NCBI GenBank assembly: GCA_963853835.1
Contig: OY970832.1
Location: 33,678,208 to 33,742,207, forward strand
Origin: Calendula officinalis
Taxonomy: Eukaryota; Streptophyta; Magnoliopsida; Asterales; Asteraceae
Direction of reading: 5' to 3'
Length of the DNA stretch: 64,000 nucleotides
Made by a program: the position numbers and the translations under genes
Notes under the pieces: model-generated
What the model was told of the DNA's origin: nothing
Database searches by the model: none
Seen by the model: only the letters and a program-made list of their open reading frames with translations
In this document: positions 35,161-47,869 of the stretch, piece after piece
Layout of the letters: every line of letters starts with the position of its first letter
Numbering within the stretch: position 1 is the stretch's first letter

Positions 35161-35620
35161 GAACATGAAGATGATCTCTTAATCTGCTTCCACTTTACAT
35201 TCATGTAATGAATATTGTACATTGAGGATGACTTGTACATTCATGTACATAATTAATTCTCATAATTTATTAATCGTTCATCTAATGAATGTTGTACATT
35301 GGTGATGACTTGTACATGACTCGTACATTCATGTACAAATATAATTAAATTACTTGTACATTCATGTAATGAATGTTGTACATTGTAGTAATAACTGGTT
35401 CAATCATGTATTGAAATGCATAACAACATATATATGTATATAGCAACAAAACATATATGTTCAATAAGACAATAAAATTCTGGTAAACCCTTCAATATAA
35501 CATACATGTTTATAGCGAAAAAAACATACATGTTCAACACAACAATAAAATTTTTGTAAATCCTAAAATATAACATACATGTTTAAAGCGTAAAAATATA
35601 GATGTTCAACCGGTATTAAA
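35161..35620. repeat. Imperfect tandem repeats (TGTACATT and ACATACATG types)
   Basis: 35195-35400 holds several direct copies of a unit containing CTTGTACATTCATGTAATGA and TGTTGTACATTG. 35440-35610 holds three copies of a ~65-bp unit with ACATACATGTT and CAATAAAATTTTTGTAAA. No coding. Confidence 0.65.
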
Positions 35621-35833
35621 TAGATAACAAATGGTAACAATTAATTTCCGAAAACAAAGCCTTCAATTTAGGAAAATTCAAAAAAGGAAACAATAATAAA
35701 AATGTAAATTGTCGTCAATACCCCTGTAAAATTACTATAAATTAAATAATCTGAAAATATTTTACTAAATTTTGATTGGTCCATATTAGTTCTTCCGGTT
35801 CTGTAGCTTTAAATGGTTCTGAAACTAATTCTA

Positions 35834-35837
<4 letters not shown>

Positions 35838-35873
<36 letters not shown>
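35838..35873. repeat. (AT)n microsatellite
   Basis: About 36 bp of alternating TA directly left of the small TIR element at 35874. Confidence 0.9.
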
Positions 35874-35877
<4 letters not shown>

Positions 35878-36268
35878 GTGGGATCCTGTGAGGACTCAAA
35901 AAAGGGTGAGAACTCACGAGGTCACCTCAAAAACATTCCGAAAAATTCCGAAAAAATATATATAACTCTCCATGATTATTACTACATTTGACCAAAAAAA
36001 AAAAATTTGAAAAAAAAATTATGATCCACTTTTTTTTGCGGATCATAACAATGATCCATATTTTTTTTGTGGATCATTATTATGATCCATATTTTTTTTT
36101 GGATCATTTTTTAAATTTTTTTTATTTTTTTTGGATCTTAAAGGCTGCGATTTTAATGTTTAAAAAAGAAATTTTTTGAAAAAATTTTGTTTTGGATCAT
36201 TTTTAGAGTTTTTTTTGGAGTCCTCGCAGTCCTCACCGGGAAAAGAGTCCTCACCGGATCCGGACTCT
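35874..36268. mobile_element. Small TIR element inserted in an (AT)n tract
   Basis: The left end GAAGTGGGATCCTGTGAGGACTC and the right end GAGTCCTCACCGGATCCGGACTC are imperfect inverted repeats (shared GGATCC and GTGAGGACTC). Both outer sides are long TA runs. The interior has four direct/inverted TGATCCA words and long T runs. About 395 bp, non-coding. It fits a MITE with (TA)n target preference; superfamily not assigned. Confidence 0.65.
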
Positions 36269-37656
<1,388 letters not shown>

Positions 37657-37748
37657 ATGAAGTTTCGAATTCTACAATTGAATAAGATGCAAGCAATTTT
37701 ATTGGAGAGTCCTCCTATAGGCCTGATGTAGATGGATATTTTATTCCG

Positions 37749-38165
37749 GTGATTCTTTCCACCTTCCCAAGGCTAGATCTTGCCATAAAAAAATACAGTG
37801 ATTATGAAAATATTGCTGGATTTGATATTCGGTTGAGTACTCAGTCCAAGTTTCGTTTTGATAACCGTATAAAAGAAAAGTACGTTTTATGTAATAAGGC
37901 TGATATCGGTACATATAAGGATAAGGCTTGTGATACATTAGGTTCTGGTTCTGGTAGAAGAAAGAAGTATTCTAATAGGACAGTTACTTGTTGTCAAGGG
38001 AAGATCGTTTTTGAAGCAGTACCTAATTGTAGCTCTTACCGAGTTAAGAATTTTGTAGATATCCAAAACCATCCTCTAGAAAGTATAGAGGATAGATGTT
38101 ATTCTAAGAAAGCACGGAAGATGTCGTTTACAGAAAAAGAGTATGTCGTGCGTATGTCAACATAA
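37749..38165 (+). CDS. FAR1 DNA-binding domain exon of transposase B
   Basis: 138 codons covering the complete FAR1 C2H2/WRKY-GCM1-like domain: Cys of YVLCNKAD, CC of VTCCQGK, and the NHPL histidine. This domain recognises element ends in MULE/FAR1 proteins. It ends at TAA after VVRMST, where relatives continue into the next block, so this is an internal nonsense codon. Confidence 0.75.
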   Translation: MILSTFPRLDLAIKKYSDYENIAGFDIRLSTQSKFRFDNRIKEKYVLCNKADIGTYKDKACDTLGSGSGRRKKYSNRTVTCCQGKIVFEAVPNCSSYRVKNFVDIQNHPLESIEDRCYSKKARKMSFTEKEYVVRMST

Positions 38166-38789
38166 AAAATGGGTCCAACATTGGCTCATAAACTGAGAGC
38201 AAGTATGAGGGGTGGTTATAAGTATATGCGTGCAAAAGTAAATGATTATAAAATTCTTAAGAGTGGTTTAAATAGGATTCTAGGCTACAAGGATGCTCAA
38301 ATAGCAATTAATAAGTTGGAAGAACGAAGAGAGAATTGCCCAAATTATTCTTTTGAATACCTTTGTGAAGAGAAAAGGCGTATTATTCCGAATTTGGAGA
38401 TGTGATATCATTCGATGCAACTTTTAGAACAAATAAGTAAGTTGATTAATATATTTTATTTTTTATTTTTATTTTCGGTGTATTCTAATGTTTTCTTGTT
38501 ATGATTACATAGGTATAAAATGATATTTGTTCCATTCACTGCCATTGATCATCATACAAATTCAGTTACTATTGGAGCAAGGCTGCTTAGTGATGAGAGC
38601 ATTGATTCTTAATGCTGGTTGTTGAGAGATTTTCTTAAAGCTCATGGTAAAGAACTCGTTATTGTTTTAACTGACCAATATCCAACAATAAAACAAGTAG
38701 TTCGGATGGTATTTCTTAATTCAAGACACAGACTATGCATGTGGCATATAATGAAAAAATTACAGGCAAAGGTATTATTTTTTTTAATG

Positions 38790-39445
38790 ACAGATTAATC
38801 ATGTATAACTAAATTCCAAGTTTAATCATTTATGATTAAACAACATCTGTGATTTTAAACATAATAGTTTAGTCGTGATGATTAAATCACAGTTTAATCA
38901 TTCATGATTTAAACAGCATCTTATGATGTCATATATAACATAAAAAATGAGTTTAATCATTCATGATTAAACAGCATCTGTGAATTTAAACATAATTAAA
39001 TAGCACAGTTTAATCATTCATGATTTAAACAGCATCTTATGATGTCACTTAACATAAAAAAACGAGTTTAATCATTCATGATTAAATAGCATATGTCATT
39101 TTAAACATAATAGTTTAATCATGAATGATTAAAACACGGGTTAATCATTAATGATTAACCCATCATCTTTATGATGTCACATAACATAAAAAAACGAGTT
39201 TAATCATTCATGAATAAACAGCATCTGTGATTTTTAAACAGAATAGTTTAATCATGAATGATTAAATACCAAGTTTTATCATTCATGATGAGACAACATC
39301 TTATGATGTCAGATTACACAACAAAAAGAGTTTAATCATTCATGATTAAACAGCATCTTTGATTTTACACATAATAGTTTAATCATAAATGATTAAATTC
39401 CAAGTTTAATCATGAATGATTAACCCAGTATCTAATAATTCGTTA
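38790..39445. repeat. Intron minisatellite built from the palindrome
   Basis: A compound unit of about 110-140 bp recurs about five times: palindrome, 'acagcatctgtgattttaaacataatag', palindrome, 'caacatcttatgatgtcacataacataaaaaaacga'. It fills the intron between the DDE core and the middle exon of transposase B. Confidence 0.8.
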
Positions 39446-39518
39446 ATCACAAACGAAATTCAGTTGCAGTATATCATACTCTGTTTTCTTTATTTTTTTA
39501 TGACATGTTAGTGCAAAT

Positions 39519-39989
39519 GTGCTACAGAACTCTGATTTTAGGAAAAGATTTAACAAGCATGTTTGGGACACGAATATTTCACCTGCTGATTTTGAAATGA
39601 AGTGGGAAATAATTATTAATGAATTTGGGCTTGAAGAAAAGAGATGGTTTAAAGATTTGTTTGAATTACGTAATTCGTGGATACCTGCGTATATCAATGA
39701 CATCCATATGTGTGCATTGATGAAGACTACTTCAAGGTCTGAAAGTCAGAATTCTTTCTTTAACGCATATGCTCAATCTAGAAATTTGCTTTTAAATTTT
39801 ATCATGAATTACGACAATGCCATTCAATTGCAAAGAAATACACAAGAACAGTTTGACCGTTCAACAAAGAGTGCACAGTATATTTTAAGAACACCTCGGG
39901 ATATAGAAAAACATGCTGCAAAAGTTTATACGTGGACTATTTTTGGTAAAGTCCAAACTGAGATATACAAAGGAACTATTTTATGTTAG
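39519..39989 (+). CDS. Middle exon of transposase B
   Basis: Open for about 155 codons: NKHVWDTNISPADFEMKWE, NSWIPAYINDIHMCALMKTT, then a FAR1-type helical stretch. It stops at TAG after GTILC; the family sequence resumes in frame (YAHVGTENGWEVYNV) to about 40074. Confidence 0.75.
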   Translation: MLQNSDFRKRFNKHVWDTNISPADFEMKWEIIINEFGLEEKRWFKDLFELRNSWIPAYINDIHMCALMKTTSRSESQNSFFNAYAQSRNLLLNFIMNYDNAIQLQRNTQEQFDRSTKSAQYILRTPRDIEKHAAKVYTWTIFGKVQTEIYKGTILC

Positions 39990-40542
39990 TATGCTCATGT
40001 TGGTACTGAAAATGGATGGGAAGTTTACAATGTGCACCATTTGAACAAGAACAATGACATTGTATATTCAGTAAAGCTAAGTTATTTGCTTTTTATATTT
40101 AATTCATTTATGATTAATCTAAATATTCTATGTGTATTCATATATAAATAGAATGTCTCTAATTTTATATTTAACCACAAGTTTAATCATCAGTGATTAA
40201 ACAACATCTTATGATTTTAACAACATATTATGATTTTAGACATACTAGTTCTAATCTTTGATGATTAAACACCAAGTTTAATAATCATTGATGATTAAAA
40301 AACAAGTTTAATGATTTATGATTGATGTGTTTAATCATGGATGATTAAACAACATTTTATAATAAAAGCAGACTAGTTTAATCATAATTGATTAAACAGC
40401 ATCTGTGATTTTAAACAGAATAGTTTAGCTAATTATGGATGATTAAACATCATCTTATGATTTTTACTCAGACGTGTTTAATCATTGATGATTTTAAACA
40501 GAATGTTTAATTTCTTTTTTGTTTTTTTGTTTGATCAGGTTC

Positions 40543-41221
40543 AAATTAAAGTTGTAGAAAAAGAAATAACATGCAGCTGTCAAAAGTTCAATCGTATTGG
40601 TTATTTATGCAGACATGCTTTTGCTATATTGATGAGATGCAGTTTTAAAGAAATTCCTGAACAATATATTTTAAATCGGTGGAGAAAGGATGCTATAACA
40701 AGACGTTACAACTTTAGCAGGCTAGATCATAATATGTTGGCCAATGACAAGGCCAAATTAGTAAATGAAACATATTACAATTTTGAATCATGTTTGGATT
40801 TTTTAGAGAGGACAATGAAAAATTGGCAGCTTTTATGAACATAACATCAAGCATGCCGAAGGATTATGAAAATGAACCTTCATATACATTTTCGTCAAAG
40901 AGGACTGATGCTGCGAGTGCGAGCAAACTTATGGATGTTTCTATTCCAACAGATGTTGAAGTTAAAGTTGAAGTTCCTAATATTCAACGTAACAAAGGTT
41001 GTGGTCAATACAAAAGAATTCCTAGTGCTGCTGAAATTGTTCAAAAGAAAAAAGGACCTGTTGTAAATGAAAATGTTGTAAAACAACACATATTATGTAG
41101 CGGATGCTATCTAAGGGAACCTCACAATCTACAGACATGCCCTGTTGCACTTGAGAAAGCAATTGCGAAAAAAATTAGCGAAAGCAACACTAGAAAAGAA
41201 TCAAGTTTGATATTTAGTTAG
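40543..41221 (+). CDS. SWIM zinc-finger C-terminal exon of transposase B
   Basis: It starts after TGATCAG|GTTCAA. The SWIM motif is complete (C-x-C, C-x-H), followed by IPEQYILNRWRKD. A frame change near 40800 moves from ...NFESCLDF to the frame that runs to 41221 and holds IPTDVEVKVEVPN and the knuckle CSGCYLREPHNLQTC. Confidence 0.7.
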
Positions 41222-43015
41222 AAAATATCTTTTTCTCATTTTTTTTGTATTTTTAATTGAATAAAAGTTAATAAATGAATTATTTAATACATGAATGAAT
41301 GATATTGTTAATCATCGATGATTATCTAGTGTGTGTTTTTGAATTTGTGTTCCATCATTAGACACAGTTTAATCACCAATGATTAAACTAGTATGTGTAA
41401 AATCATAAGATGTCGTTTAATCATCGATGATTATCTTTGTGTGTAATTTTGAAATTGTGTGCTGTCATCTGACAGAGTTTAATCATCAATGATTAAACTA
41501 GTCTTGTAAAATTATAAGATGCCGTTTAATCATTGATGATTATATGGTATGCGTTTTTGAATTTGTGTGTCATCATCAGACATAGTTTAATCATCAATGA
41601 TTAAACTAGTCCGTATAAAATTGTAAGATATAGTTTAATCATCATTGATTAAATTACTATGTGTACAATCATAAAATGCCATTTAATCATGTATGATTAT
41701 CTAGTGTGTGTTTAAATTTGTGTGCCATCATCAGACACTTTTTAATCATCATTGATTAAAGAACACATACGAGTTTAATGAACGATGATTAACATTATAT
41801 TGTGATGCCACACTACTTAAAAAACACACACCTGTTTAATCATCGTGATTAAAACTTATTTGAATAATGCATCAATTTAGAAAGCTCAAATACTGATTAA
41901 TCATCCATGATTAAACGTGTTAATAATCTATCATTAAACTGGTATATTTCTGCATAGTTGTGTGGTATCTTCAAAATTCCCTTTAATCACCGATGATTAA
42001 TCTTGTCTGTGTTTCATTTACATCTTCATTCTCAAAATTCATAGACGTTATTCATTTAAGACTAGTATGATTAATTCTAGATTATCCTGAACTACAACAC
42101 AACTTCATTTATGATTTCGAATTAACTGTCTACTTCAAAAAATTGTTCTCAACATGGACCACTTCCGAAAACAACTTCATCTTTATTAGCAGCTTCATTA
42201 ACTGATTGAGAATACTTTGTTTTCCACCTTTTAAATATTTCATTATATGGGTACTTTCAAACAGCATCATTCAAAATCTTATTGGATCTTTCATTAAGAC
42301 TGTCCATATTTTCAATGAATTTTTTTATTTTTCTTTCAAATTCCTGCAAAATAACATATTAAAGAAAATGTATATATCTTTCTGTATTTCTAAAGTTATG
42401 AAAATATTATATGAATAATTAATATTACAATTGTTACCTTCTCAGATTCATCATTGACATAAGGTTCATTTAAGTCAACATCACCTAAGCACTTTGCAAA
42501 TATCTCTGTGATCTCTACAAGTTTTATTTTCTCAGATGTCCAATGACAAATAACTGGACGTTCTTTAGAAGCTTGTAGATAATCAATTTTCACATGATCA
42601 ACATACATTAACTACATATAAAATGAAATATTACATAAGTTAATTAAATCAAAAATGAAAACACGAACTTATGTTATATAATAATGTACTACATATTAAA
42701 ACTATGTCACTTACAACTAGATATGATGTTGGACCGCAGAAGAAAGAAGTTGGTGAATTCGAGTTGTATTAATTTTTTGTTTTGACAAGACAGTTGAGAA
42801 GATAAGCACACCAATCTATTGTACTAGGATCTGTATATTTTCCATTTCTGTACAAAGGATAAAGATTGCATTTCCCCATTGGTGTATTCTGAAAAAGTAT
42901 TTATAAACAACGTAAGGAAGTTCATTTTAAAATTAAAAGCTGCTTCAATTGTTTGTAAAATCTTTTGTTTCAATTCAGTCAATCTTAAATCCCCAACCCT
43001 TTCAAATTGTTCACT

Positions 43016-43473
43016 TCATTCAGACATGAAGCTTTCTTCATCATCCTCTTCAATAGGTGAAATGTTAAAAATATTAATTTCTCCCATTGGTATCCCTAAC
43101 ATGTCATGAACAGATTGTGATGTGACCTTAATATTTCCCTTTTTTAATTCAATAGCCATCTTATCACTATTGAACTTGCTCAAAACAAAAGAAGCAAGTT
43201 TTAAAGGCATATCAGTCATTTTAATTTTTAAAATGCTTCCAAATCCCATCTCTTTTACTGCTTTTTTTTGTTCTCTACTTAATAAGTTTACAATTATACA
43301 CATCGATTCATGAGAACATCGACTTTTTAACGTGGTATATTCTACTTCCTGAATTTTTGTGTCTTTGGATGTTTTTCTTGTCTTATTACTTTCCTGATTT
43401 TCAGTTTTAGGGATCCTTGGTTTTTTAGTATCTTTTTGAATAGTTTCATTCTTGGTTTCTTCAGTTTTAATAT
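43016..43473 (-). CDS. ULP1-family conserved exon of gene B
   Basis: Acceptor TATACAG at 43474. A Lys/Thr/Glu-rich start is followed by the conserved block ending IPMGEINIFNISPIEEDD. In-frame TGA after FMSE, where relatives have Trp; the downstream sequence SEQFERVGDLRLTELKQKIL continues in the same frame. Confidence 0.7.
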
Positions 43474-43595
43474 CTGTATAAATTAACAAAAGTTATATTT
43501 ATTTAATCATATATATTCATCTGAGAAACAAATGCATTTTATACAATTAATTTACTACGAACAATTCCAATGCTATTTTCAATTAAATATGAGTA

Positions 43596-44144
43596 TTATA
43601 AGTGCAAAACCATTATAAATTGACAGTTATTACCTTTACTTGTTGACAACTCTTGAAAGTTTTGTTCATCCCAAGACATTTTCCTATTAGAGGAAGTGAC
43701 ATCAACAAGAATCTCCTCATCAACTACATTCCGTGCACTATCATTAACTATATTATCCATATCCAAGTTTTCGTCTAACTCCTGAATCTCAAAGGTATAA
43801 GTGAAAGGTTTGATAATGTGCTTAATTTTAGTTTCCCCAATCTCAACAAAAACTTCAATTAGTTTATAAGTTTCAACTAATTTGATTAGGTTTCTAATGT
43901 CATCTTCACAACTCAAGGGATTCAATCCGTAATCAAGATTCTTGTTAGGGATTCTATAGTTGTAATACATAATTTCCTTACCATTATAACCCAATTGCTC
44001 TACATAATTATGCATGTCGTCGACACCGAATTTATCGACATCAATGTCTTCAACGTATGAAGTTTTACCTCCAATGTACCTCCTTTTTTGGAAGCTTGTG
44101 AAATGTCCACCATGGTTTATTTTCATACAAAACATGGTCTTCAA
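43596..44144 (-). CDS. PB1-like domain exon of gene B
   Basis: Open throughout. The pattern FCMKINHGGHFTS...RRYIGGKTSYVEDIDVDKF...YYNYRIPNKNLDYGLNPLSCEDDI is the PB1-like domain that begins many MULE-encoded plant proteins, probably a protein-interaction domain. The acidic tail ends at SWDEQNFQELSTSK before a GT donor (43633), so the last residues of the open frame are intronic. Confidence 0.7.
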   Translation of the reverse strand: MKTMFCMKINHGGHFTSFQKRRYIGGKTSYVEDIDVDKFGVDDMHNYVEQLGYNGKEIMYYNYRIPNKNLDYGLNPLSCEDDIRNLIKLVETYKLIEVFVEIGETKIKHIIKPFTYTFEIQELDENLDMDNIVNDSARNVVDEEILVDVTSSNRKMSWDEQNFQELSTSKGNNCQFIMVLHL

Positions 44145-44284
44145 GCCCGTTGTTAAATTAAGAAAATGACATGAAATTTTAGAGTAGAGATGAACTTAAA
44201 CGGAATTTGAGATATGAAATTACCGTATACTTCGTCTGCATCAATCTGAAACTCATTGTTTCTAAAATTAATTTTCTTAGACAT

Positions 44285-45251
44285 TTTGGTGAGTATCAAA
44301 CGGAGGAAATATCGCAATTTGCAAAGAGAGAGAGAGAGAGAGATAGTTTCTTTGGTGTCTGTGATTTTTGTAAGTGAACAAGCATTGTGAAAAACCGCGC
44401 TCCCGATGCGGAATAATCATCCTTCTATTTTATTTATTTATTTTTTGATGTTATAAGACAAAAAACAATCAAAATTTATTTTTGTTAAAAACATGTTTTA
44501 ATTTTGACAGATAAAAAGTGTGTCATGTTTTAATAAAAAAATACACACAATTTTAATCAATGATGATTAACAACTCGTTTAATCATCGTTCATTAAATGC
44601 TAAAAATCACACCACAATTTAACCATCGATGATTAATAAATTGTTTAATAATACATCAACTTAAAAAACAGAGACTACTTTAATCACCAATGATTATCAA
44701 CTCCTTTAATCAAACATGATTAACAACCTATCGATGACTAACAAATTATTTAATCATCTATGATGTTTGTGAAATTTGCATTAAAATCAATTACTAAGTT
44801 TGCATTAAAGTTTGATAAAACAAAGTTTGTATGTTTTTAAATTTTATTTTAACATCATCCGGGGAATGTGTTAAATAGTCCATACGATTGGTTAATCAAT
44901 AAAACATATTCAAAAAATATTTAACAAATAATATTAATATTAATCATGTCATTATAATTATAGTTGAGTTTTAATAACTTTTTAAATTAGTTTATAAAAC
45001 ACCCACCCATGGTATGTTTAATCAAACATAATTACCATTTGTTGGTCTTACAAATATTTCAAACACACATAACCCTTTAATCATACTTGATTAAAAATTA
45101 AAACATACATAATTAAAGAACATATAGTTTAATCATAAGTGATTAAACATGAGTTAACATAAACCTTCAACAACATACATCATCAAAACACAAACATCTG
45201 CTGATATTAGACTACTTCAAAATAAAAAACGTGTTCATCAAAAGCTTTTTT
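44285..45251. other. Gene-free spacer with palindromes
   Basis: 44285-44420 is the presumed promoter side of gene B. 44550-45150 is A+T-rich with about ten whole or half TTTAATCA/TGATTAA palindromes. No gene seen. Confidence 0.6.
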
Positions 45252-45677
45252 CTAATGATAACATAAACCTAATTCTTTGAGAAAAACCCAGCGACCGTCA
45301 ACCCAATCTTGATAAACCCTTAACGAACTTAGAGCGTAAGAAATCTTATCATCTACAAAATCAAAATAAACAGTGTATTTCGAACCCTTTTTCTTGATAA
45401 TTTTCCCAACCCACCATCCATCCCTGTCGTATGCATCAACCACATCTCCAACCGAAAATTGACTCACTGGAATATCATGAGGAACCGGCTGGATTTTTTG
45501 ACCTGAAACTATCTCTCTCAAGAGCCCTGAACCATCTTCTGTTATAAGAGTTTTGTACTGGACAATGTAGTTATCGTCATCAAGACTTGATATTATGTTC
45601 GCTGTGTAGTATGAACCCTCGAATCCTTCTTCTGTGTTCAAAACTTCGAGACGATCGCCTCTTTTGTACGACGACAT
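45252..45677 (-). CDS. Small Agenet/Tudor-like domain protein
   Basis: 141 codons, uninterrupted, from ATG 45675-45677 to the stop at 45252. Two Agenet-type (plant Tudor) units: residues 1-60 (KRGDRLEVLNTEEGFEGSYYTANIIS) and 70-130 (FSVGDVVDAYDRDGWWVGKIIKK, YTVYFDF, LRVYQDWVDGRW). DUF724-type plant proteins carry such units and read chromatin or bind nuclear partners. Upstream, GAAGATGCAAG|GTAAAA (about 45811) looks like a 5'-UTR exon and donor. It is shorter than typical DUF724 proteins. It lies between palindrome clusters beside MULE genes, so it may be a captured gene fragment; the intact frame leaves expression possible. Confidence 0.75.
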   Translation of the reverse strand: MSSYKRGDRLEVLNTEEGFEGSYYTANIISSLDDDNYIVQYKTLITEDGSGLLREIVSGQKIQPVPHDIPVSQFSVGDVVDAYDRDGWWVGKIIKKKGSKYTVYFDFVDDKISYALSSLRVYQDWVDGRWVFLKELGLCYH

Positions 45678-45899
45678 TGGGGATATTATTTTTTGCAGTT
45701 AAACGGAAAAATGTAAATCTAGAAATTAGACGAAAAAATAGGAAACTACTCAAATAACAAAATTAAACCATCACAAAATCAATATGAATAGATAGTGAAT
45801 CAAAATTTTACCTTGCATCTTCTTTCTTTAGAAGAGAGATAAGAAACTTATTTTTAGAAATGAATAATGATCTGTTTTGAAGGGGAAGAGTGTTGCAGA

Positions 45900-46072
45900 G
45901 GTTTTTGGGCTGAGCTTTACAGACGAGAAATGATGACCTCTTTGAAAAAGTTGCATATACAAACTAATTGTAAAACGACCTCTTTGCCCTTATAAATATA
46001 CTCATAATGCCTTGTTCACAAAAGGACAAAATTTAAATGATTATCAGATGTATCTAATTGTAATATGAAAAT

Positions 46073-46161
<89 letters not shown>

Positions 46162-46840
46162 ATACAATAAAATAAAATAAAAAGAAACATACCTTTAATT
46201 TTGTAGTAGTCTAAAATGTCATACGATCTTTGTTTAATCATATATGATTTAATGTATGCCTTTTTCAATCTGTGTGGCATCCTAAGCTCTTGTTAAACCA
46301 TAAATGATTAAACTGTTCCGTGTTATAGGAGTTGTGTGTTATCATTACATACTGTTTAATCATCGATGACTAAACAACTTGTTATTTATCGATGTGTTGT
46401 TAGTCAAGGAGGATTAAACAAGATTGTGTTTAATCATAGATTTTTTATTAAACAAGTTCTTATCATAGATGATTAAACTGGTGAGTGCGTTTTGAAGTTG
46501 TGTGGAATCATCGAACACAGTTTAATCATTGATGATTTAAATTGGTCTTAGTTTTTTAAGTTGTGGGGCATCATGAGATACTGTTTAATCATAGATAATT
46601 AAAAGAGTTGTTAATCATGGATGGGTTGTTAATCATGTATGATCAAACAAGTTTGTTAACCGTCGATGATTAAACTAGTTTGTGTTGGTCATAGTTGATC
46701 TTATTTGGTCAAAATTGGTAAAAATTCATGCAACAGATAAATTATTCATAATTATCAGCCAATAAACAATAGATTACAAAATAAAACATCAAAACCTAAG
46801 TTTCACATTGAAGCATACATATAAATATAACATATTAATC
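45900..46840. other. Spacer: (ATT)n microsatellite and palindromes
   Basis: 46072-46160 is about 30 ATT/TAT triplets; the poly-Ile frame through it is an artefact. 46220-46700 carries about ten TTTAATCAT/ATGATTAAA palindromes or halves. No gene. Confidence 0.85.
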
Positions 46841-46869
46841 CCAAAAGAAGATATATTCTTTACAATTTA

Positions 46870-47760
46870 TATTAAATTCTTTGAAATGATAATCCCATCT
46901 ACATATTTCACATTTCGCCACATATTTATATTCGGCTGCAAACCGATGACTCCCAGAATGACAGGGGTTTGTGCATGTGTTGAAGCAGCCATTGAATTTT
47001 TGTTATGGCACCTCTAGAAACTGCAAGATATCGAGAACTCTATTTGCGATCTCACAAAATATCCACTTTCCTCGAGATCTTGTATACTCTCCATTCAAAA
47101 GCTTCAAAGCTTCTTCTTTCTTGTCAAGCCCTTCTCCATGCAGCAGCATTCCCATTATAAATATGACTTCCCTATTCCCGTTTGAAGCTGCCTCTTCAAA
47201 CATCTTCATCCCAGCATCTTTGTCAAGAAAACAATACACTCTTTAAAACACATTAAGCAACTTAATTTCCATATAATCTATACACAATTTAATAAATTGA
47301 ATAAAACAGAGTACATACACAAGCATCTCTGAAAAACAGTTGTGGATGTCCATGTTCCCTGCATTATGCTAAAATATCAAATCTATTAAGAGTCATTGGT
47401 AATGCATAGATCTGATTGATATTGAGACGCTTATACACCAATTCAAAGTCAGAAGCTTCCATAAAAGATTTGCAATTGTAATCAACACAAAAAATAAGGC
47501 CTTTAATGTACACACATGCATAATCGGGTTAATTATGTCTCAAAATCAAAATAGAGACATTTAATAAACTTATTAATTATTCATAACAGACTTACACAGA
47601 TTTGCATCAGAACATTGTTTTCGCCGATTTCTCCCCCACACGACTTAAGATTTCTTCGATTACACCCATCAGAAACAGAAGCCTTTCGAGCGTTCTTAAG
47701 TGAAGCGTCCATATTGTCGCATGGTAATTTTGGAGAGGGTGAAGAAGAAGGAAATGACCG
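46870..47760 (-). pseudogene. F-box (At2g35280-like) gene relic
   Basis: Three exon-like blocks. 47600-47730: MDASLKNARKASVSDGCNRR. 47300-47470: FELVYKRLNISQIYALPM, then TAA, then CREHGHPQLFFRDACV. 46870-47240: DAGMKMFEEAASNGNREVIF, MLLHGEGLDKKEEALKLLNG, then TAA and a Cys-rich tail (CFNTCTNPCH...CEICRWDYHF). The order of a short helical segment, a 'CRESGNPE..FR' block, a Sel1-like repeat and a C-terminal CxxC...WY tail fits plant F-box proteins of the At2g35280 type, which act as SCF ligase adaptors. The F-box itself is not clear. At least two nonsense codons break it. Confidence 0.6.
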
Positions 47761-47869
47761 TACAAATGGGGGTGACGGTAATGTCAGATACAGAGGTCTG
47801 TAATGAAATGACTTGAGAAGTTGAAACGCAATGATCATAAAAAAACGCGCGCCTACAACGTCCATTAGG

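Larger units (their letters stand above)
37657..41221 (+). pseudogene. FAR1-type MULE transposase B
   Basis: Blocks in order: FAR1/WRKY-like zinc domain (YENIAGFDIRLSTQ, EKYVLCNKAD, VTCCQGKIVF, QNHPLES; 37749-38165), a linker (MGPTLAHKLRASMRGGYKYM; 38169-38405), the DDE core (MIFVPFTAIDHH, VLTDQYPTIKQVV, LCMWHIMKKLQ; about 38410-38771), the middle region (MKTTSRSESQNSFFNA; 39519-39989), SWIM (TCSCQKFNRIGYLCRHAF; 40543-) and a C-terminal CxxC...HxxxxC knuckle to 41221. Lesions: TAA at 38163, frameshift near 38395, TAA near 38609, TAG at 39987. The DQDP block reads DQYP. Introns at 38772-39520 and 40081-40540 are packed with palindromes. Converges on the PB1/ULP1-like gene. Confidence 0.85.
42120..44284 (-). 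pseudogene. PB1/ULP1-like gene B of the second MULE
   Basis: Exons: 44224-44284 (start MSKKINFRNNEFQIDADEVY, donor GTAATT), 43634-44144, 43016-43473 and on to about 42720, 42438-42612, and about 42150-42345. Exon 2 is a PB1-like domain (MFCMKINHGGHFTS, VDDMHNYVEQLGY). Exon 3 has the family block SRCSHESMCIIVNLLSREQK, EMGFGSILKIKMTDMPLKL and VTSQSVHDMLGIPMGE. Then come TGA at 43016, a frameshift near 42895 and a TAA near 42780. The last part (YVDHVKIDY, RPVICHWTSEK) is present, but no C48 protease domain follows. A GA repeat (44328-44343) lies in the leader. Confidence 0.8.

Noticed and set aside
34837..35166. Proline-rich minus-strand frame
   Set aside because: The Pro run comes from a G+C-rich GGCGG repeat. 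No start context, splice partner or family supports it.
46044..46280. Frame encoding poly-isoleucine
   Set aside because: Translation of an (ATT)n microsatellite.
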